Shown here: positions 44,525-53,840 of the stretch, one piece after another
How the letters are laid out: the number at the start of each line of letters is the position of its first letter
How positions within the stretch are numbered: the stretch's first letter is position 1
Source of the DNA: Rhizobium leguminosarum bv. trifolii WSM2297
Lineage (GTDB): Bacteria; Pseudomonadota; Alphaproteobacteria; Rhizobiales; Rhizobiaceae
NCBI RefSeq assembly: GCF_000271845.1
Contig: NZ_JH719395.1
Span: 62,001 to 126,000 of the forward strand
DNA length: 64,000 bases
Reading direction: 5' to 3'
Notes under the pieces: generated by a model
What the model saw: only the letters and a program-made list of their open reading frames with translations
What the model was told of the DNA's origin: nothing
Database searches by the model: none
Program-made: the position numbers and the translations under genes

Positions 44525-47173
44525 TCACCCCTTGAGCGTGCGCTCGACGATATCGCGGACATCCGTCGAAAGAGGAGTAGCCTGTTCGATCTCGGTCAGC
44601 GCGGAGCGGGCGTGATCGGCGCGCGCCGGTTCGAGTGAGCGCCAGGAGCGCATCGACGTCAGAATGCGGGCGGCAAGCTGCGGGTTGCGCTCGTCGATAT
44701 CGAGAATCTGACGGGCGAGAAAACGATAGCCTTCGCCATCGGCGCGGCCTAAGCCGGTCGGATTGGCAAAGGCGAAGGTGCCGACCAGCGACCGCATCCG
44801 GTTCGGATTGGTCCGCTTGAACAGCGGATCGTCCATCAGCGTGCGGACCCGTTCCAGGGCTTTCGCACCGGGAATGCCGGCCTGGATCGCAAACCATTTG
44901 TCGATGACGAGGGCATTTTCCGCGAAACGGTCGCGGAACTCTGCCAGCGCCTCGCCGGTCTCCACGCTGTCGGGGAAACGATGAGCGAGGATCGTCAGCG
45001 CGTGGCTGAGATCGGTCATGTTATTGGCCGCATCGAAGGCCGCCTTGGCGCGCGCCGGCGTCTGTTCGGCGTGCGAGAGATAGGTCAGCGCCGTGTTGCG
45101 CAGCGCTCTGAGCCCGGCGCTTTTCGCATCCGGGCTGAAATCGCCCGCCGTCGTCATCGCTGAGTAAAGGCTGGCAAAAACATCCTTTCCGGCATCGGCG
45201 ATCTGCTTCAGGACCGCCTGCCGGCCGGCATGGATGGCATCGGGATCGTTATTGCCGCCGAGTTCGCGGGCAATATCGGATTCGCTCGGCAGCGCTAAGG
45301 CCTGGGCGCGGAAGGCCGGCTCGAGGCTGTCGTCGGCGGCTGCCGCAATCAGCGTCTCGACGAAGGTCGCCTCGCAGACGACAGGCTTGCCCTCGCGGGC
45401 GTCGCGGGCGGCTTTCAGCAGGTTCGGCAGCGCCAGGTCGGTCAGCGCCTGCCAGCGGGCGAAGTGATCGGTCTCATGGCGGGCGAGGTGGGCGAGATCG
45501 GCCGGGCTCTGATCGAAATGCAGGTTGATCGGCGCCGAGAAGCTGCGGTTGATCGAAACGACCGGACGCGAGCCGATGCCATGGAACACCACCGTCTGCG
45601 TACGGCCGGTGAGATGCAGCACCTCGCCGGCATATTCCGCGCCCTCGACCGAACTCGGGTCGAGCTTGCCGCCGTTTTCGCCGAAGAGCGCCAGGCTGAG
45701 CGGAATATGCATCGGCTCCTTGCTGGGCTGGCCGGGCGTTGCCGGGATCATTTGCTCGAGCGACAGGGTGAAGCTGCCGGCCGCTGCATCATAGCTGCCT
45801 GATGCGGTGACGAGCGGCGTGCCGGCCTGATGGTACCAGAGCGAGAATTGCGTAAGGTCGCGCCCGCTCGCATCCTCGAAGCATTTGACGAAATCCTCGA
45901 TCGTCACGGCCTGGCCGTCATGGCGCTCGAAATAGAGGTCCATGCCCTTCTTGAAGCCGTCCTTGCCGAGCAGCGTCGCGATCATGCGCGTGACTTCGCT
46001 GCCCTTTTCGTAGACCGTCGTCGTGTAGAAATTGTTGATCTCGCGATACGTCGTCGGCCGCACCGGATGCGCGAGCGGGCCGCCATCTTCCGGGAACTGC
46101 TCCGATTTCAGGTGGCGCACCTCGGCGATGCGCTTGACCGGGCGCGAGCGCTGGTCGGACGAGAATTCGTGGTCGCGATAGACCGTCAGGCCCTCTTTGA
46201 GGCAGAGCTGGAACCAATCGCGGCAGGTGATGCGGTTGCCGGTCCAGTTGTGAAAATATTCATGCGCGATGATCGTTTCGATATTGGCATAATCGGCATC
46301 GGTCGCGAGTTCCGGATCGGCAAGGACGTATTTGTCGTTGAAGACGTTGAGGCCCTTGTTCTCCATCGCGCCCATGTTGAAGTCGGAGACGGCGACGATC
46401 ATGAAGATGTCGAGATCGTATTCGCGTCCGAACCTCTCTTCGTCCCACTTCATCGAGCGTTTCAGTGCGTCCATCGCATAGGCCGCGCGCGGTTCCTTGC
46501 CGTGCTCGACATAGATCTTCAGCACCACCTCGCGGCCGGACATAGTGGTGAATGTGTCTTCGACGACGCCGAGATCGCCGGCAACGAGCGCGAAGAGATA
46601 GCTCGGCTTCGGATGAGGGTCGAACCAGGCGGCGAAATGCTTGCCGGGGCCGTAGCCGGCGCCGCCGAGGAAATTGCCGTTCGACAAGAGCAGCGGGTTG
46701 GCATCCTTGTCGGCGATGATGTTGACCGTAAACGGCGCAAGCACGTCGGGCCGGTCGGGGAAATACGTGATGCGACGGAAGCCTTCCGCCTCGCATTGCG
46801 TGCAATAGATGCCGCCGGTGCGGTAAAGGCCCATCAGCTGGGTGTTGGCCTCGGGGTTGATGAGCGTGGTGATCGTCAGCTCGAAAGGCGCGCTTTCCGG
46901 CAGGTCTCGCACGGTGAGGCTTTCCGCTGTTGCGTCATAACGCGAGGGGTCGAGCTCCACCTGGTCGAACAGCAGCCCCGACAGCGTCAACTCGTCGCCG
47001 TCGAGCACGATCGGCGCTGCCGGATCGGTGCCCGGGCGGCGATGAAAGATCAGGCGTGCCTCGACCTTTGTCTCCGTCGGGTCGAGTTCGAAAGTCAGGT
47101 CCACGCGTTCCAGCACGAAGTCGGTGGGACGGTAATCTGCCAGATGAATGACCTGGCCGGTATCTGTTCGCAT
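44525..47173 (-). CDS. pepN: Aminopeptidase N
   Basis: An 882-residue M1-family zinc aminopeptidase that removes N-terminal residues from peptides in the cytoplasm. It has the exopeptidase motif GAMENKGLNVFNDKYVL near residue 265 and the zinc site HEYFHNWTGNRITCRDWFQL near 300, with the distal Glu in LKEGLTVYRDHEF. DUF3458-type Ig-like and helical C-terminal domains follow, as in E. coli PepN. AGGAAACACC precedes the ATG. A clear terminator-type hairpin follows the gene. Confidence 0.94.
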   Translation of the reverse strand: MRTDTGQVIHLADYRPTDFVLERVDLTFELDPTETKVEARLIFHRRPGTDPAAPIVLDGDELTLSGLLFDQVELDPSRYDATAESLTVRDLPESAPFELTITTLINPEANTQLMGLYRTGGIYCTQCEAEGFRRITYFPDRPDVLAPFTVNIIADKDANPLLLSNGNFLGGAGYGPGKHFAAWFDPHPKPSYLFALVAGDLGVVEDTFTTMSGREVVLKIYVEHGKEPRAAYAMDALKRSMKWDEERFGREYDLDIFMIVAVSDFNMGAMENKGLNVFNDKYVLADPELATDADYANIETIIAHEYFHNWTGNRITCRDWFQLCLKEGLTVYRDHEFSSDQRSRPVKRIAEVRHLKSEQFPEDGGPLAHPVRPTTYREINNFYTTTVYEKGSEVTRMIATLLGKDGFKKGMDLYFERHDGQAVTIEDFVKCFEDASGRDLTQFSLWYHQAGTPLVTASGSYDAAAGSFTLSLEQMIPATPGQPSKEPMHIPLSLALFGENGGKLDPSSVEGAEYAGEVLHLTGRTQTVVFHGIGSRPVVSINRSFSAPINLHFDQSPADLAHLARHETDHFARWQALTDLALPNLLKAARDAREGKPVVCEATFVETLIAAAADDSLEPAFRAQALALPSESDIARELGGNNDPDAIHAGRQAVLKQIADAGKDVFASLYSAMTTAGDFSPDAKSAGLRALRNTALTYLSHAEQTPARAKAAFDAANNMTDLSHALTILAHRFPDSVETGEALAEFRDRFAENALVIDKWFAIQAGIPGAKALERVRTLMDDPLFKRTNPNRMRSLVGTFAFANPTGLGRADGEGYRFLARQILDIDERNPQLAARILTSMRSWRSLEPARADHARSALTEIEQATPLSTDVRDIVERTLKG

Positions 47174-47285
47174 GGTGTTTCCTGAAGACCGTTATTTGAC
47201 AACCGCGGAATACAGAGGCGGGCGCACTCTGCCATAAATTTGCCGGGCATGATTACATTAAAGTCTGAACTAAACTTAAAGCAAA

Positions 47286-47314
47286 TTGCCCGCGAACCTC
47301 AAGTTCGCGGGCAA
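47286..47314 (-). terminator. Terminator hairpin between the frameshifted chemoreceptor and pepN
   Basis: A 12-bp perfect stem TTGCCCGCGAAC / GTTCGCGGGCAA with a 5-base loop lies 47 bases after the receptor stop (minus strand) and is followed there by ATTTGCTTTAAG, a weak U-rich run. Confidence 0.65.
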
Positions 47315-47360
47315 AATATCCTGTTTGGAGCGGATGAGCGCCTCTGCCGGCCGGATGGCG

Positions 47361-48466
47361 CTATTTCAGATTGAGCGCCGCCTTGATCGTCGCGTCATTT
47401 TCCGTCCGTTGAACGACGACGCCGTACCAGCCGAGCCCGTCGTAATCCTCGTAGCCGAGGGTGCGCGCGAAAGCGACGATCGAGCCGCTATTGTCGTAAT
47501 AGCTGCCCTTGGCCCGGCCGGACGGGTTGGCGAGCGCGAAATGCGAAAACAGCAGGGCGGGATTGGTGGTGGCGTGACCCGGCTCTTGCCGTCGAGCAGC
47601 ATGACCGTCGTTTTCTCCGCCAGCTGCGGCGGCAGGTTCGCCTCTTTCTCGACGATCGCCTGGCCCTGGTTCTGCCAGTCGAAATAGACGCCGAGCGTGC
47701 CGATCAGCCGTCCGTCGATCTTGCCGCCTTCGCGGATGCCGGTGGCATAGACGAGCGCATGCCTGTTGTCGTGGAGCGGGCTCGCCTTGACCTCGTCGAC
47801 GATATAGGCGTCACCGGAGGAGCACGCCGACGCGGCGCGAAACCACGGATCGCCGGCAAGGCTTGCCCCCGCGATCTTGCGCTGGAACTTGGGATTGGCC
47901 GACGCGATCACCTTGCCTGAGAGATCGGTCACGACGAGATCGAGATAGACGGTGTAGAAGCGGTTGATGGCGCCGAGACGCTCCGCCGCAAAGGCGGCGG
48001 TCTCCCTATCCGGGTTCTGCAGCGCCTGCCAGAGTGCCGGATCCGTCGCCCACCAGCGCACATCGGCGGTGCGCTCGAAAAGGTTGCGGACGATAAGCTG
48101 CACCAGCGTCTGCGCCAGATCGGTGAGGCGAACGCCCTCCATCTCCTCGACCAGCGAATCGGCCATGGCGCGGCTGAGGCCGATACGGCCGAGCACGTTG
48201 CTCTCGAACCTGCCGGTGATGTCGCTTGCGATCTGTGCCAGCCGCTGCACCTCGTTGGCTACGACCGCAAAGCCCTTTCCGGTCTCGCCGGCTCTTGCCG
48301 CCTCGATCAGCGCGTTGATGGCGAGCAGCTTGATCTGCTTGACGATATTGGTGTTGTCGGCGCTGAAGCGCTCAAGGTCGGTGCTGATGCCGTCAGTGAC
48401 GACACGCATCGAGCGCGGTGTCGCATTCTGCGACCGGGCAATGGTTTCTGCGCTGAGCGGCTTCAT
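47361..48466 (-). pseudogene. Soluble chemotaxis receptor-like gene with one-base frameshift
   Basis: The first ~300 residues read normally: the MCP core [20 protein letters not shown] and [20 protein letters not shown], then a Cache-like domain ([37 protein letters not shown]). After LLDGKSRV the frame turns into Pro/Arg/Ser-rich nonsense ending at 47366. Moving one base at about 47574-47577 restores [20 protein letters not shown] and a normal end ([15 protein letters not shown]) with a stop at 47361. This fits a single-base deletion. The MCP hairpin is short and there is no membrane segment. ATG 48466 has AGGA 9 bases upstream. A sequencing error is the main alternative. Confidence 0.75.
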
Positions 48467-48800
48467 CAAATGATCCTGGAAGGGCGGGCAATCGTCTGGG
48501 CGAATAAAATTTCGAGATCAGCAAAAACGATGCGTGCCTATGGTTTTCAATTGGTTAACACCGCGCGATCAGAGGTAAACATTTTGATATGATTGGCCGA
48601 AGAGAGCGAAATTTCGACGGGAGGGCGCGCGTTGCGCATCGTCGACCGGCGGCGGACAGCGATTTTGCGATTCTTCGGCGCTGCTTGCGATTTTTCGCCA
48701 ATCGCGATTTTCTTTCGCTACGATGGAAGAGATCATCCCTGCGTTCCCGAGTCGAACGCGTCTTCCCGTACCTGTTAAGTCAGTATCACGAGCCAGGATC
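48467..48800. other. Intergenic stretch with GCGATTTT repeats
   Basis: A 334-base divergent gap between the chemoreceptor-like gene and the DMT permease. Three close copies of GCGATTTT or TGCGATTTTTCGC lie at 48659-48718. I see no convincing gene; a frame continuing upstream from the permease start lacks coding character. Confidence 0.4.
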
Positions 48801-49739
48801 ATGCACGCGGTTCTCAAAAACCCGATGAGAGGCATTGCGCTGAAAGTCTCGTCGGTCGTGGTCTTCCTGGCCATGCAGACCTTCATCAAGCTGGCGGGCT
48901 CGGACATCCCGCCGGGTCAGGTTACTTTCTGCAGATCCTTCTTCGCGCTCTTCCCGATCATCGCCTATCTCGCCTATATCGGGCAGTTGCGCGCCGCCTT
49001 CTACACCGCCAATCCGGTCGGCCACCTCAAGCGCGGCACGATCGGCATCATGTCGATGGCTTTTGGTTTCTACGGCCTCCTGCATCTGCCGCTGCCGGAG
49101 GCGATCGCGCTCGGCTATGCGCTGCCGCTCGTTGCCGTTATCTTCGCCGCGGTTTTTCTCGGCGAGACCGTGCGCATCTATCGCTGGAGCGCCGTCCTAG
49201 TCGGCATGGTCGGCGTTGCCATCATCTCGTGGCCGAAGCTGACGCTGTTTCGTGATGGCGGCATGGAAGCCGAACAGGCCGTTGGGGCCCTCGCAGTGCT
49301 GCTCTCGGCCGTCCTCGGCGGCATGGCGATGATCCAGGTGCGCCGTCTCGTCGAGGAGGAGAAGACGGCGACGATCGTGCTCTATTTCTCGCTCACCGCC
49401 TCGGTCTTCTCGCTGGCCTCCCTGCCGTTCGGCTGGCATGTCCTGCCATGGCCGTCGGCACTCTATCTGATCGCGGCCGGCTTTTGCGGCGGCGTCGCGC
49501 AGATCCTGTTGACCGAAAGCTACCGCCATGCCGATGTCTCCACCATCGCGCCATTCGAATACACATCGATCCTGCTCGGCGGCATCGTGGCCTATTTCGT
49601 CTTCGGCGATGTGCCGAGCGTGACCATGCTGATCGGCACGCTCATCGTCGTCTCCGCCGGCATCTTCATCATCTATCGCGAACATCAGCTGGGCATCGAG
49701 CAGCGGGAGGCGCGCAAAGCCACGACGCCGCCGGCCTGA
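48801..49739 (+). CDS. EamA/DMT superfamily permease
   Basis: A 312-residue permease with ten membrane segments in two EamA repeats: it starts MHAVLKNPMRGIALKVSSVV, repeat 1 ends FLGETVRIYRWSAVLVGMVG and repeat 2 contains IAPFEYTSILLGGIVAYFVF with VFGDVPS. AGGA lies just before ATG 48801; the frame is open upstream to 48723 but without a Shine-Dalgarno. Proteins of this kind export amino acids or small metabolites; substrate unknown. Confidence 0.85.
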   Translation: MHAVLKNPMRGIALKVSSVVVFLAMQTFIKLAGSDIPPGQVTFCRSFFALFPIIAYLAYIGQLRAAFYTANPVGHLKRGTIGIMSMAFGFYGLLHLPLPEAIALGYALPLVAVIFAAVFLGETVRIYRWSAVLVGMVGVAIISWPKLTLFRDGGMEAEQAVGALAVLLSAVLGGMAMIQVRRLVEEEKTATIVLYFSLTASVFSLASLPFGWHVLPWPSALYLIAAGFCGGVAQILLTESYRHADVSTIAPFEYTSILLGGIVAYFVFGDVPSVTMLIGTLIVVSAGIFIIYREHQLGIEQREARKATTPPA

Positions 49740-49961
49740 CGCCGCAAACCGATGTGGATTGCAGCCTCTCGAAATTGCTCTCAATGAGTGAAAAGAATGG
49801 TGAATTCTTGGGATATCGCCGCTTCCCGGAATATGTTTGTAGAAGATGAGAGACTATCAGTTATTCGAAGCTGTGCATGCCTGAATGGCCGCTGATGCCG
49901 GAAGAGCGCTCGGTGTCGTTGCTTCCATCGTCGGCCGGCGAGGGAGGTGGAGAGAAGCGTA

Positions 49962-50834
49962 ATGGCATTCACGGCGGAGCAATTGGCGGGGAACTGCTCC
50001 TTTCTGCTGAGCATCCGCTTTTTGGCTGGGCAGATGCGCGGCATGTTCGATGCCGGTCCGCGCCTGGCGCGATTGCTCGCTTCGCATCAGCGCTGGCTTC
50101 TGACCCAGACTGCCTATGCCCTCAACCTGGAATATGATCCGCGCGACCCGACCTCGGGTTTCACCGCCGTTCGGCTGACCGGACGCATCACCGCGCATAA
50201 GGTGGCGAGCCGCAACACCGTGCTCGCCTTCATCGAAGAACTTTATACCTACCGCTTCATTGTCCACACGCCCGGCGACGAACGGCGGCGGCCACGTCAT
50301 TTCGAGCCGGCCGATGTCAGCCATCAGGCGATGTTTGCCTGGATCCATTCCAATCTCGGCGCGCTCGATCTGCTTGACGGTGGTCAAAGGGCAGCGTTTT
50401 TCCAGACGAACCCATCATTGATGCGGCTGGTTCAGCCGCGCATCGCCCGCCATTGCCTGGAAGATGCCGCCTGGCGCGAGCCGCCGGAACAGGTGGCCTT
50501 GTTCCTCTGGACGGAAGCCGGCGGCCTCGTGGTCGACAATTTCATTGCCCGCATGGATATAGAAAACATCGAGGCGGGGAGGTATTCCGTCGGTCGCGTC
50601 GACACCCGTGCGCTCGCGGCCGACTTCATGATGTCGCGCACCCATCTGCAGCGGCTCCTCGCAAAGGCGGCGCAGCGCGGCTGCGTCGGCTGGGATGACG
50701 AACCGCGCAAGACGCATTTTTGGATATCGCGGGATTTCGTCGAGCAATATTGCGCCTGGCAGGCGGTCAAGTTCGCCTATGTCGACGAAGCCTTCGAATG
50801 GGCGAAAGCCCAGTTCGAGGAAATGGCCGTCTGA
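49962..50834 (+). CDS. Uncharacterised rhizobial protein with winged-helix-like C-terminus
   Basis: A 290-residue cytosolic protein that I do not recognise as a named family. It starts MAFTAEQLAGNCSFLLSIRF. The C-terminal part looks like a helix-turn-helix (RALAADFMMSRTHLQRLLAK, then AAQRGCVGWD and a beta-wing, KTHFWISRDFVEQYCAW). The N-terminal part (RLTGRITAHKVASRNTVLAF) also resembles a winged helix. A DNA-binding regulator is plausible but unproven. Its stop abuts the stop of the convergent micro-protein gene at TGATCA. Confidence 0.65.
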   Translation: MAFTAEQLAGNCSFLLSIRFLAGQMRGMFDAGPRLARLLASHQRWLLTQTAYALNLEYDPRDPTSGFTAVRLTGRITAHKVASRNTVLAFIEELYTYRFIVHTPGDERRRPRHFEPADVSHQAMFAWIHSNLGALDLLDGGQRAAFFQTNPSLMRLVQPRIARHCLEDAAWREPPEQVALFLWTEAGGLVVDNFIARMDIENIEAGRYSVGRVDTRALAADFMMSRTHLQRLLAKAAQRGCVGWDDEPRKTHFWISRDFVEQYCAWQAVKFAYVDEAFEWAKAQFEEMAV

Positions 50835-50987
50835 TCAGAGAACGATTGCCGAAGCGCTTGCGCCGCCAATGCCGGTATCGGCCGGCTTTACCGAAAGCTC
50901 GCGCTCATACTCCCGCGCCGCGCAAACCGCGACGCGGATATGCTCGAACGTGTCGATAGTGCGCAGAAGCGATAGGATCGTGGACAT
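50835..50987 (-). CDS. Micro-protein, 50 residues
   Basis: Starts MSTILSLLRTIDTFEHIRVA and continues with an amphipathic helix (VCAAREYERELSV) and a flexible Gly/Ala-rich end. No strong Shine-Dalgarno is visible before 50987. It follows a second micro-protein gene by 50 bases on the same strand, so the two may form a unit. Function unknown. Confidence 0.45.
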   Translation of the reverse strand: MSTILSLLRTIDTFEHIRVAVCAAREYERELSVKPADTGIGGASASAIVL

Positions 50988-51037
50988 TTCAAGTACTCGT
51001 GGATTTGACGCGGAAGGGCAGGCGAAGCGCCTGCCGC

Positions 51038-51229
51038 TCAATATTGCTGGAAGTCCGAGAAGATCGCGTCGGGGCGCGCCGTGCGGCCGTTGATGCCGGT
51101 GCCGCGGGCGGTCATCTGTTCGTTCGCGGCAAAGCCGAAGCGGCTGTAGCCGTGGGTGGAACGAACCTGGTCGCCGGCGAGGCGAAGGGTTTCAAACCCG
51201 CTATGGATAGGACGAAAATGCTTGTTCAT
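51038..51229 (-). CDS. Micro-protein, 63 residues
   Basis: Starts MNKHFRPIHSGFETLRLAGD and is basic, with a Gly/Arg/Thr-rich middle (ARGTGINGRTARPD) and an aromatic C-terminus (FSDFQQY). AAGG lies 6 bases before ATG 51229, better than the upstream in-frame start. It has no hydrophobic segment and no known family. It is upstream of the 50-residue micro-protein. Confidence 0.5.
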   Translation of the reverse strand: MNKHFRPIHSGFETLRLAGDQVRSTHGYSRFGFAANEQMTARGTGINGRTARPDAIFSDFQQY

Positions 51230-51361
51230 GGCCTTGGTTCCTGTGGTTCCTCCCAAGACACCATCTCATATTGCGGTGCAGCATTGATTCCGCAATGCGT
51301 CACGACGGGATGCAGTCATGCGCAAAACGCATGGGTCGATTCATGAATTATTCAACTTTGG

Positions 51362-52267
51362 CTAATTTCTAAGCAAAGAGAGGGACTTAAGCTTCGCTTG
51401 AAAGGCGAGCAGGTCATTCCAGGCCAGCCGTTTATTGACGGGCGCGGTTAACAGATCCTGCGGATGCAGGCTGGCTATGGCAGGAATGACACAGTCCGCA
51501 GCGGCAATTTCCCTCCAACGGCCGCGCAGGCCGTGAATCGTGTCGTTTTCGCCGAAGAAGAAGCGGGCCGCAAAGTTGCCGAGCAACAGGATCGCCTTGG
51601 GTTCGGCCAGAGCGATCTGCCGTTCGATGAAGGGCCGGCAGATGTCCATTTCGGCAGCTGAGGGCGCACGATTGCCGGGTGGCCGCCAGGGGATGACCTG
51701 CGTCAGCAGGACGCTCGAGCGCGTCAGCCCGATTGCCGCCAGCATCTTGTCGAACAGTTGGCCGGATTTCCCCGAGAAGGGCACACCTTCGCGATCGTCT
51801 TCGGCGCCCGGTGCCGAGCCGATCACCATGATACCGCTTTCGGCATTACCGCTAGCAAAGATAGTCGAGCGGGCGCTGTGCTTAAGATTGCAGCCGTTGA
51901 AAGCTTCGATCGCGGTCTTGAGTTCTGCCAGCGACCGCGCGGTTTCGGCGACGAAACGCGCCTGCTGCACCGCCTCGCCATCCGGGATCGCCGGTTGCGG
52001 GCCGGAGGCGGCGCGTTCGGCCGGGGCCGGGCGCGCCGCTGTAGTCGGGCGCGGCGGTGTCCGGCTTTCACCAGGCGCGGCACGGTCCCCAGCGGCGGCA
52101 GGTTGCGGCTGCGCCTGGGTCGCCGGGCGGCGGGCGGCCTTCATCGCCTCGAATTCGGCGAAGCGGTCGATCGCCTCTTCCTCCAGCAGCCATTCCACGC
52201 CGGCATCCGCATGGAAATGCAGAAGCGCTGCAAGCTCGGCGGGGGAAAGGTCGTTGGCGGAGATCAT
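51362..52267 (-). CDS. Uracil-DNA glycosylase, family 4-like, divergent
   Basis: A 301-residue protein. A Pro/Ala-rich region at 48-100 separates an N-terminal helical part from a UDG family 4/5-type domain: GIMVIGSAPGAEDDREGVPF (usual motif GEAPG), VIPWRPPGNRAPS and SLHPQDLL with His268. Only two of the four Fe-S cysteines of family 4 remain (Cys126 and Cys210); Lys129 and Trp194 stand at the other two. Trp in that place occurs in alphaproteobacterial members I recall. Uracil excision is likely but not certain. Confidence 0.72.
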   Translation of the reverse strand: MISANDLSPAELAALLHFHADAGVEWLLEEEAIDRFAEFEAMKAARRPATQAQPQPAAAGDRAAPGESRTPPRPTTAARPAPAERAASGPQPAIPDGEAVQQARFVAETARSLAELKTAIEAFNGCNLKHSARSTIFASGNAESGIMVIGSAPGAEDDREGVPFSGKSGQLFDKMLAAIGLTRSSVLLTQVIPWRPPGNRAPSAAEMDICRPFIERQIALAEPKAILLLGNFAARFFFGENDTIHGLRGRWREIAAADCVIPAIASLHPQDLLTAPVNKRLAWNDLLAFQAKLKSLSLLRN

Positions 52268-52335
52268 CCGACAGGTTTAGCGGAGAGACTGTGGCATGGA
52301 AAGGGCAGCCGACAGATTGCCCGCCCTTGCCGGCG

Positions 52336-53628
52336 CTATTGCACAGTCCATTGCGCGATGTCGTCGCGTTCACCGATCAGCGCCAGGCCGTGGGCGATCG
52401 ACAATAGTTCGCCGCCGCTCTCGATCTTGTCGCTGTCGAAGCGCTCGGTGAAAATGCGCCGCACCGCCGGCACGAAGGAGGTGCCGCCGGTCAGGAACAC
52501 CTTGTCGATGCCGGATGCATCGGTGTTGGTCTTTTCCAGGACGTCGTCCAGCGCCCCTTCGATACGGGCGAGGTCGTCGACGATCCAGCTTTCGAAATCG
52601 CTGCGCTTGATCGTGCGGCGGCCGCCGCGGCCGAGCGGGGCGAAATCGAACGGAGCCTCTTCGGCGGAGGAAAGCGCCATCTTCGTAGCAGAGACCGCCT
52701 GATAGAGCGGATAGCCTTCGTCATGGTCGATCAGCTCGACGAAGATTTCCAGCTTCTCCGGTTCCAGCGCCGTGCGCACCAGCTTCTTGAGATCGTCGAA
52801 TTCCCGCGAGGTCTTGAAGATCGACAGCTGGTTCCAGCGGCTGAAGCTCGCATAGTAGTTTGACGGCACCTCAAGGATCTTGTCGAAGCTCTTGAAATGG
52901 CTACCCTTGCCGATCTGCGGTGCGACGATGTTGTCGATCATGCGCGCATCGAAATGGTCGCCGGCCACCCCGACGCCGGAATGGCCGATCGGCGTGGCCG
53001 TCAATTTGCCGGCCCTGGTCTCGAAGCGGATCAGCGAATAGTCCGTCGTACCGCCGCCGAAGTCGGCGACGAGCACGGTCGCATCGGACTTCAGGTTCTG
53101 CGCGAAGTAGAAGGCGGCCGCAACCGGCTCGTAGACATAATGAATTTCCGGAAAGCCGAACCGCGTCAGCGCCTCGTTATAGCGTTGCACCGCCAGCCTC
53201 GGGTCTGGACTGGCGCCGGCAAAATGTACCGGACGGCCGGCGATGATGCGGCTGGTATCATCGGGCCAGCTCTCGCCGGCGTAATGGCGAAGGCGCCGGA
53301 TGAAGATTTCCATCAGGTCTTCGAAGCTCTGCCGCTTGCCGAAGATGATTGTGCCCTGGAAGAGCGCGCTTGCCGCAAAGGTCTTGATGGATTGCAGGAA
53401 ACGGCAGTCGCCGGGATTGTCGATGAACTGACGGATCGCGGCATGGCCCGCCTCGACCTTCAGCGCCGAGGCGCCGAGCTGCGCATCCTTCATGAAGGAA
53501 AGCGCCGTGCGCATGCTGTCGGCCGTGCCTTCCGTGCTGGTGAATGCCATCGAGCGCGTCGCGCCGCCATCCGCCGTGGCGAGAACCGTATTGGTCGTGC
53601 CGAAGTCCAAACCCAGCGCCTGAGCCAT
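52336..53628 (-). CDS. Hsp70 family protein, YegD-like
   Basis: A 430-residue actin-like ATPase with the N-terminal phosphate motif LGLDFGTTNTVLA, the second phosphate motif VLVADFGGGTTDYSLIRF and the adenosine motif KVFLTGGTSFVPAVRRIF. It ends after the nucleotide-binding domain, lacking the substrate-binding half of DnaK, as in YegD-type proteins. ATG 53628 has AAGAGGTGC upstream; the longer frame to 53745 lacks it. Function of this class is poorly known. It lies 68 bases before the UDG gene on the same strand. Confidence 0.82.
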   Translation of the reverse strand: MAQALGLDFGTTNTVLATADGGATRSMAFTSTEGTADSMRTALSFMKDAQLGASALKVEAGHAAIRQFIDNPGDCRFLQSIKTFAASALFQGTIIFGKRQSFEDLMEIFIRRLRHYAGESWPDDTSRIIAGRPVHFAGASPDPRLAVQRYNEALTRFGFPEIHYVYEPVAAAFYFAQNLKSDATVLVADFGGGTTDYSLIRFETRAGKLTATPIGHSGVGVAGDHFDARMIDNIVAPQIGKGSHFKSFDKILEVPSNYYASFSRWNQLSIFKTSREFDDLKKLVRTALEPEKLEIFVELIDHDEGYPLYQAVSATKMALSSAEEAPFDFAPLGRGGRRTIKRSDFESWIVDDLARIEGALDDVLEKTNTDASGIDKVFLTGGTSFVPAVRRIFTERFDSDKIESGGELLSIAHGLALIGERDDIAQWTVQ

Positions 53629-53770
53629 GCCCGCACCTCTTTCATGCCGATTGTTATTGGAGGCGGAGCATGGCTCCGCGAAGGGGCGTAAGCCCGCCCC
53701 GGATTCAAGAGGGCGGGTGATGCCACAGAGGCGTGACACATTCAAGAGGAGCGAAAGTTGAGGTGATCGA

Positions 53771-53797
53771 GGCGCACTTCTTCTTCAGAAGTGCGCC
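53771..53797 (-). terminator. Hairpin downstream of the RND operon
   Basis: An 11-bp perfect stem GGCGCACTTCT / AGAAGTGCGCC with a 5-base loop lies 44 bases after the permease stop on the minus strand. It is well placed as the operon terminator, though no U-tract follows. Confidence 0.55.
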
Positions 53798-53840
53798 GCA
53801 AGAAGGGTCAATCGGCAACGCCGAACTCAGAGGGCCGTCA

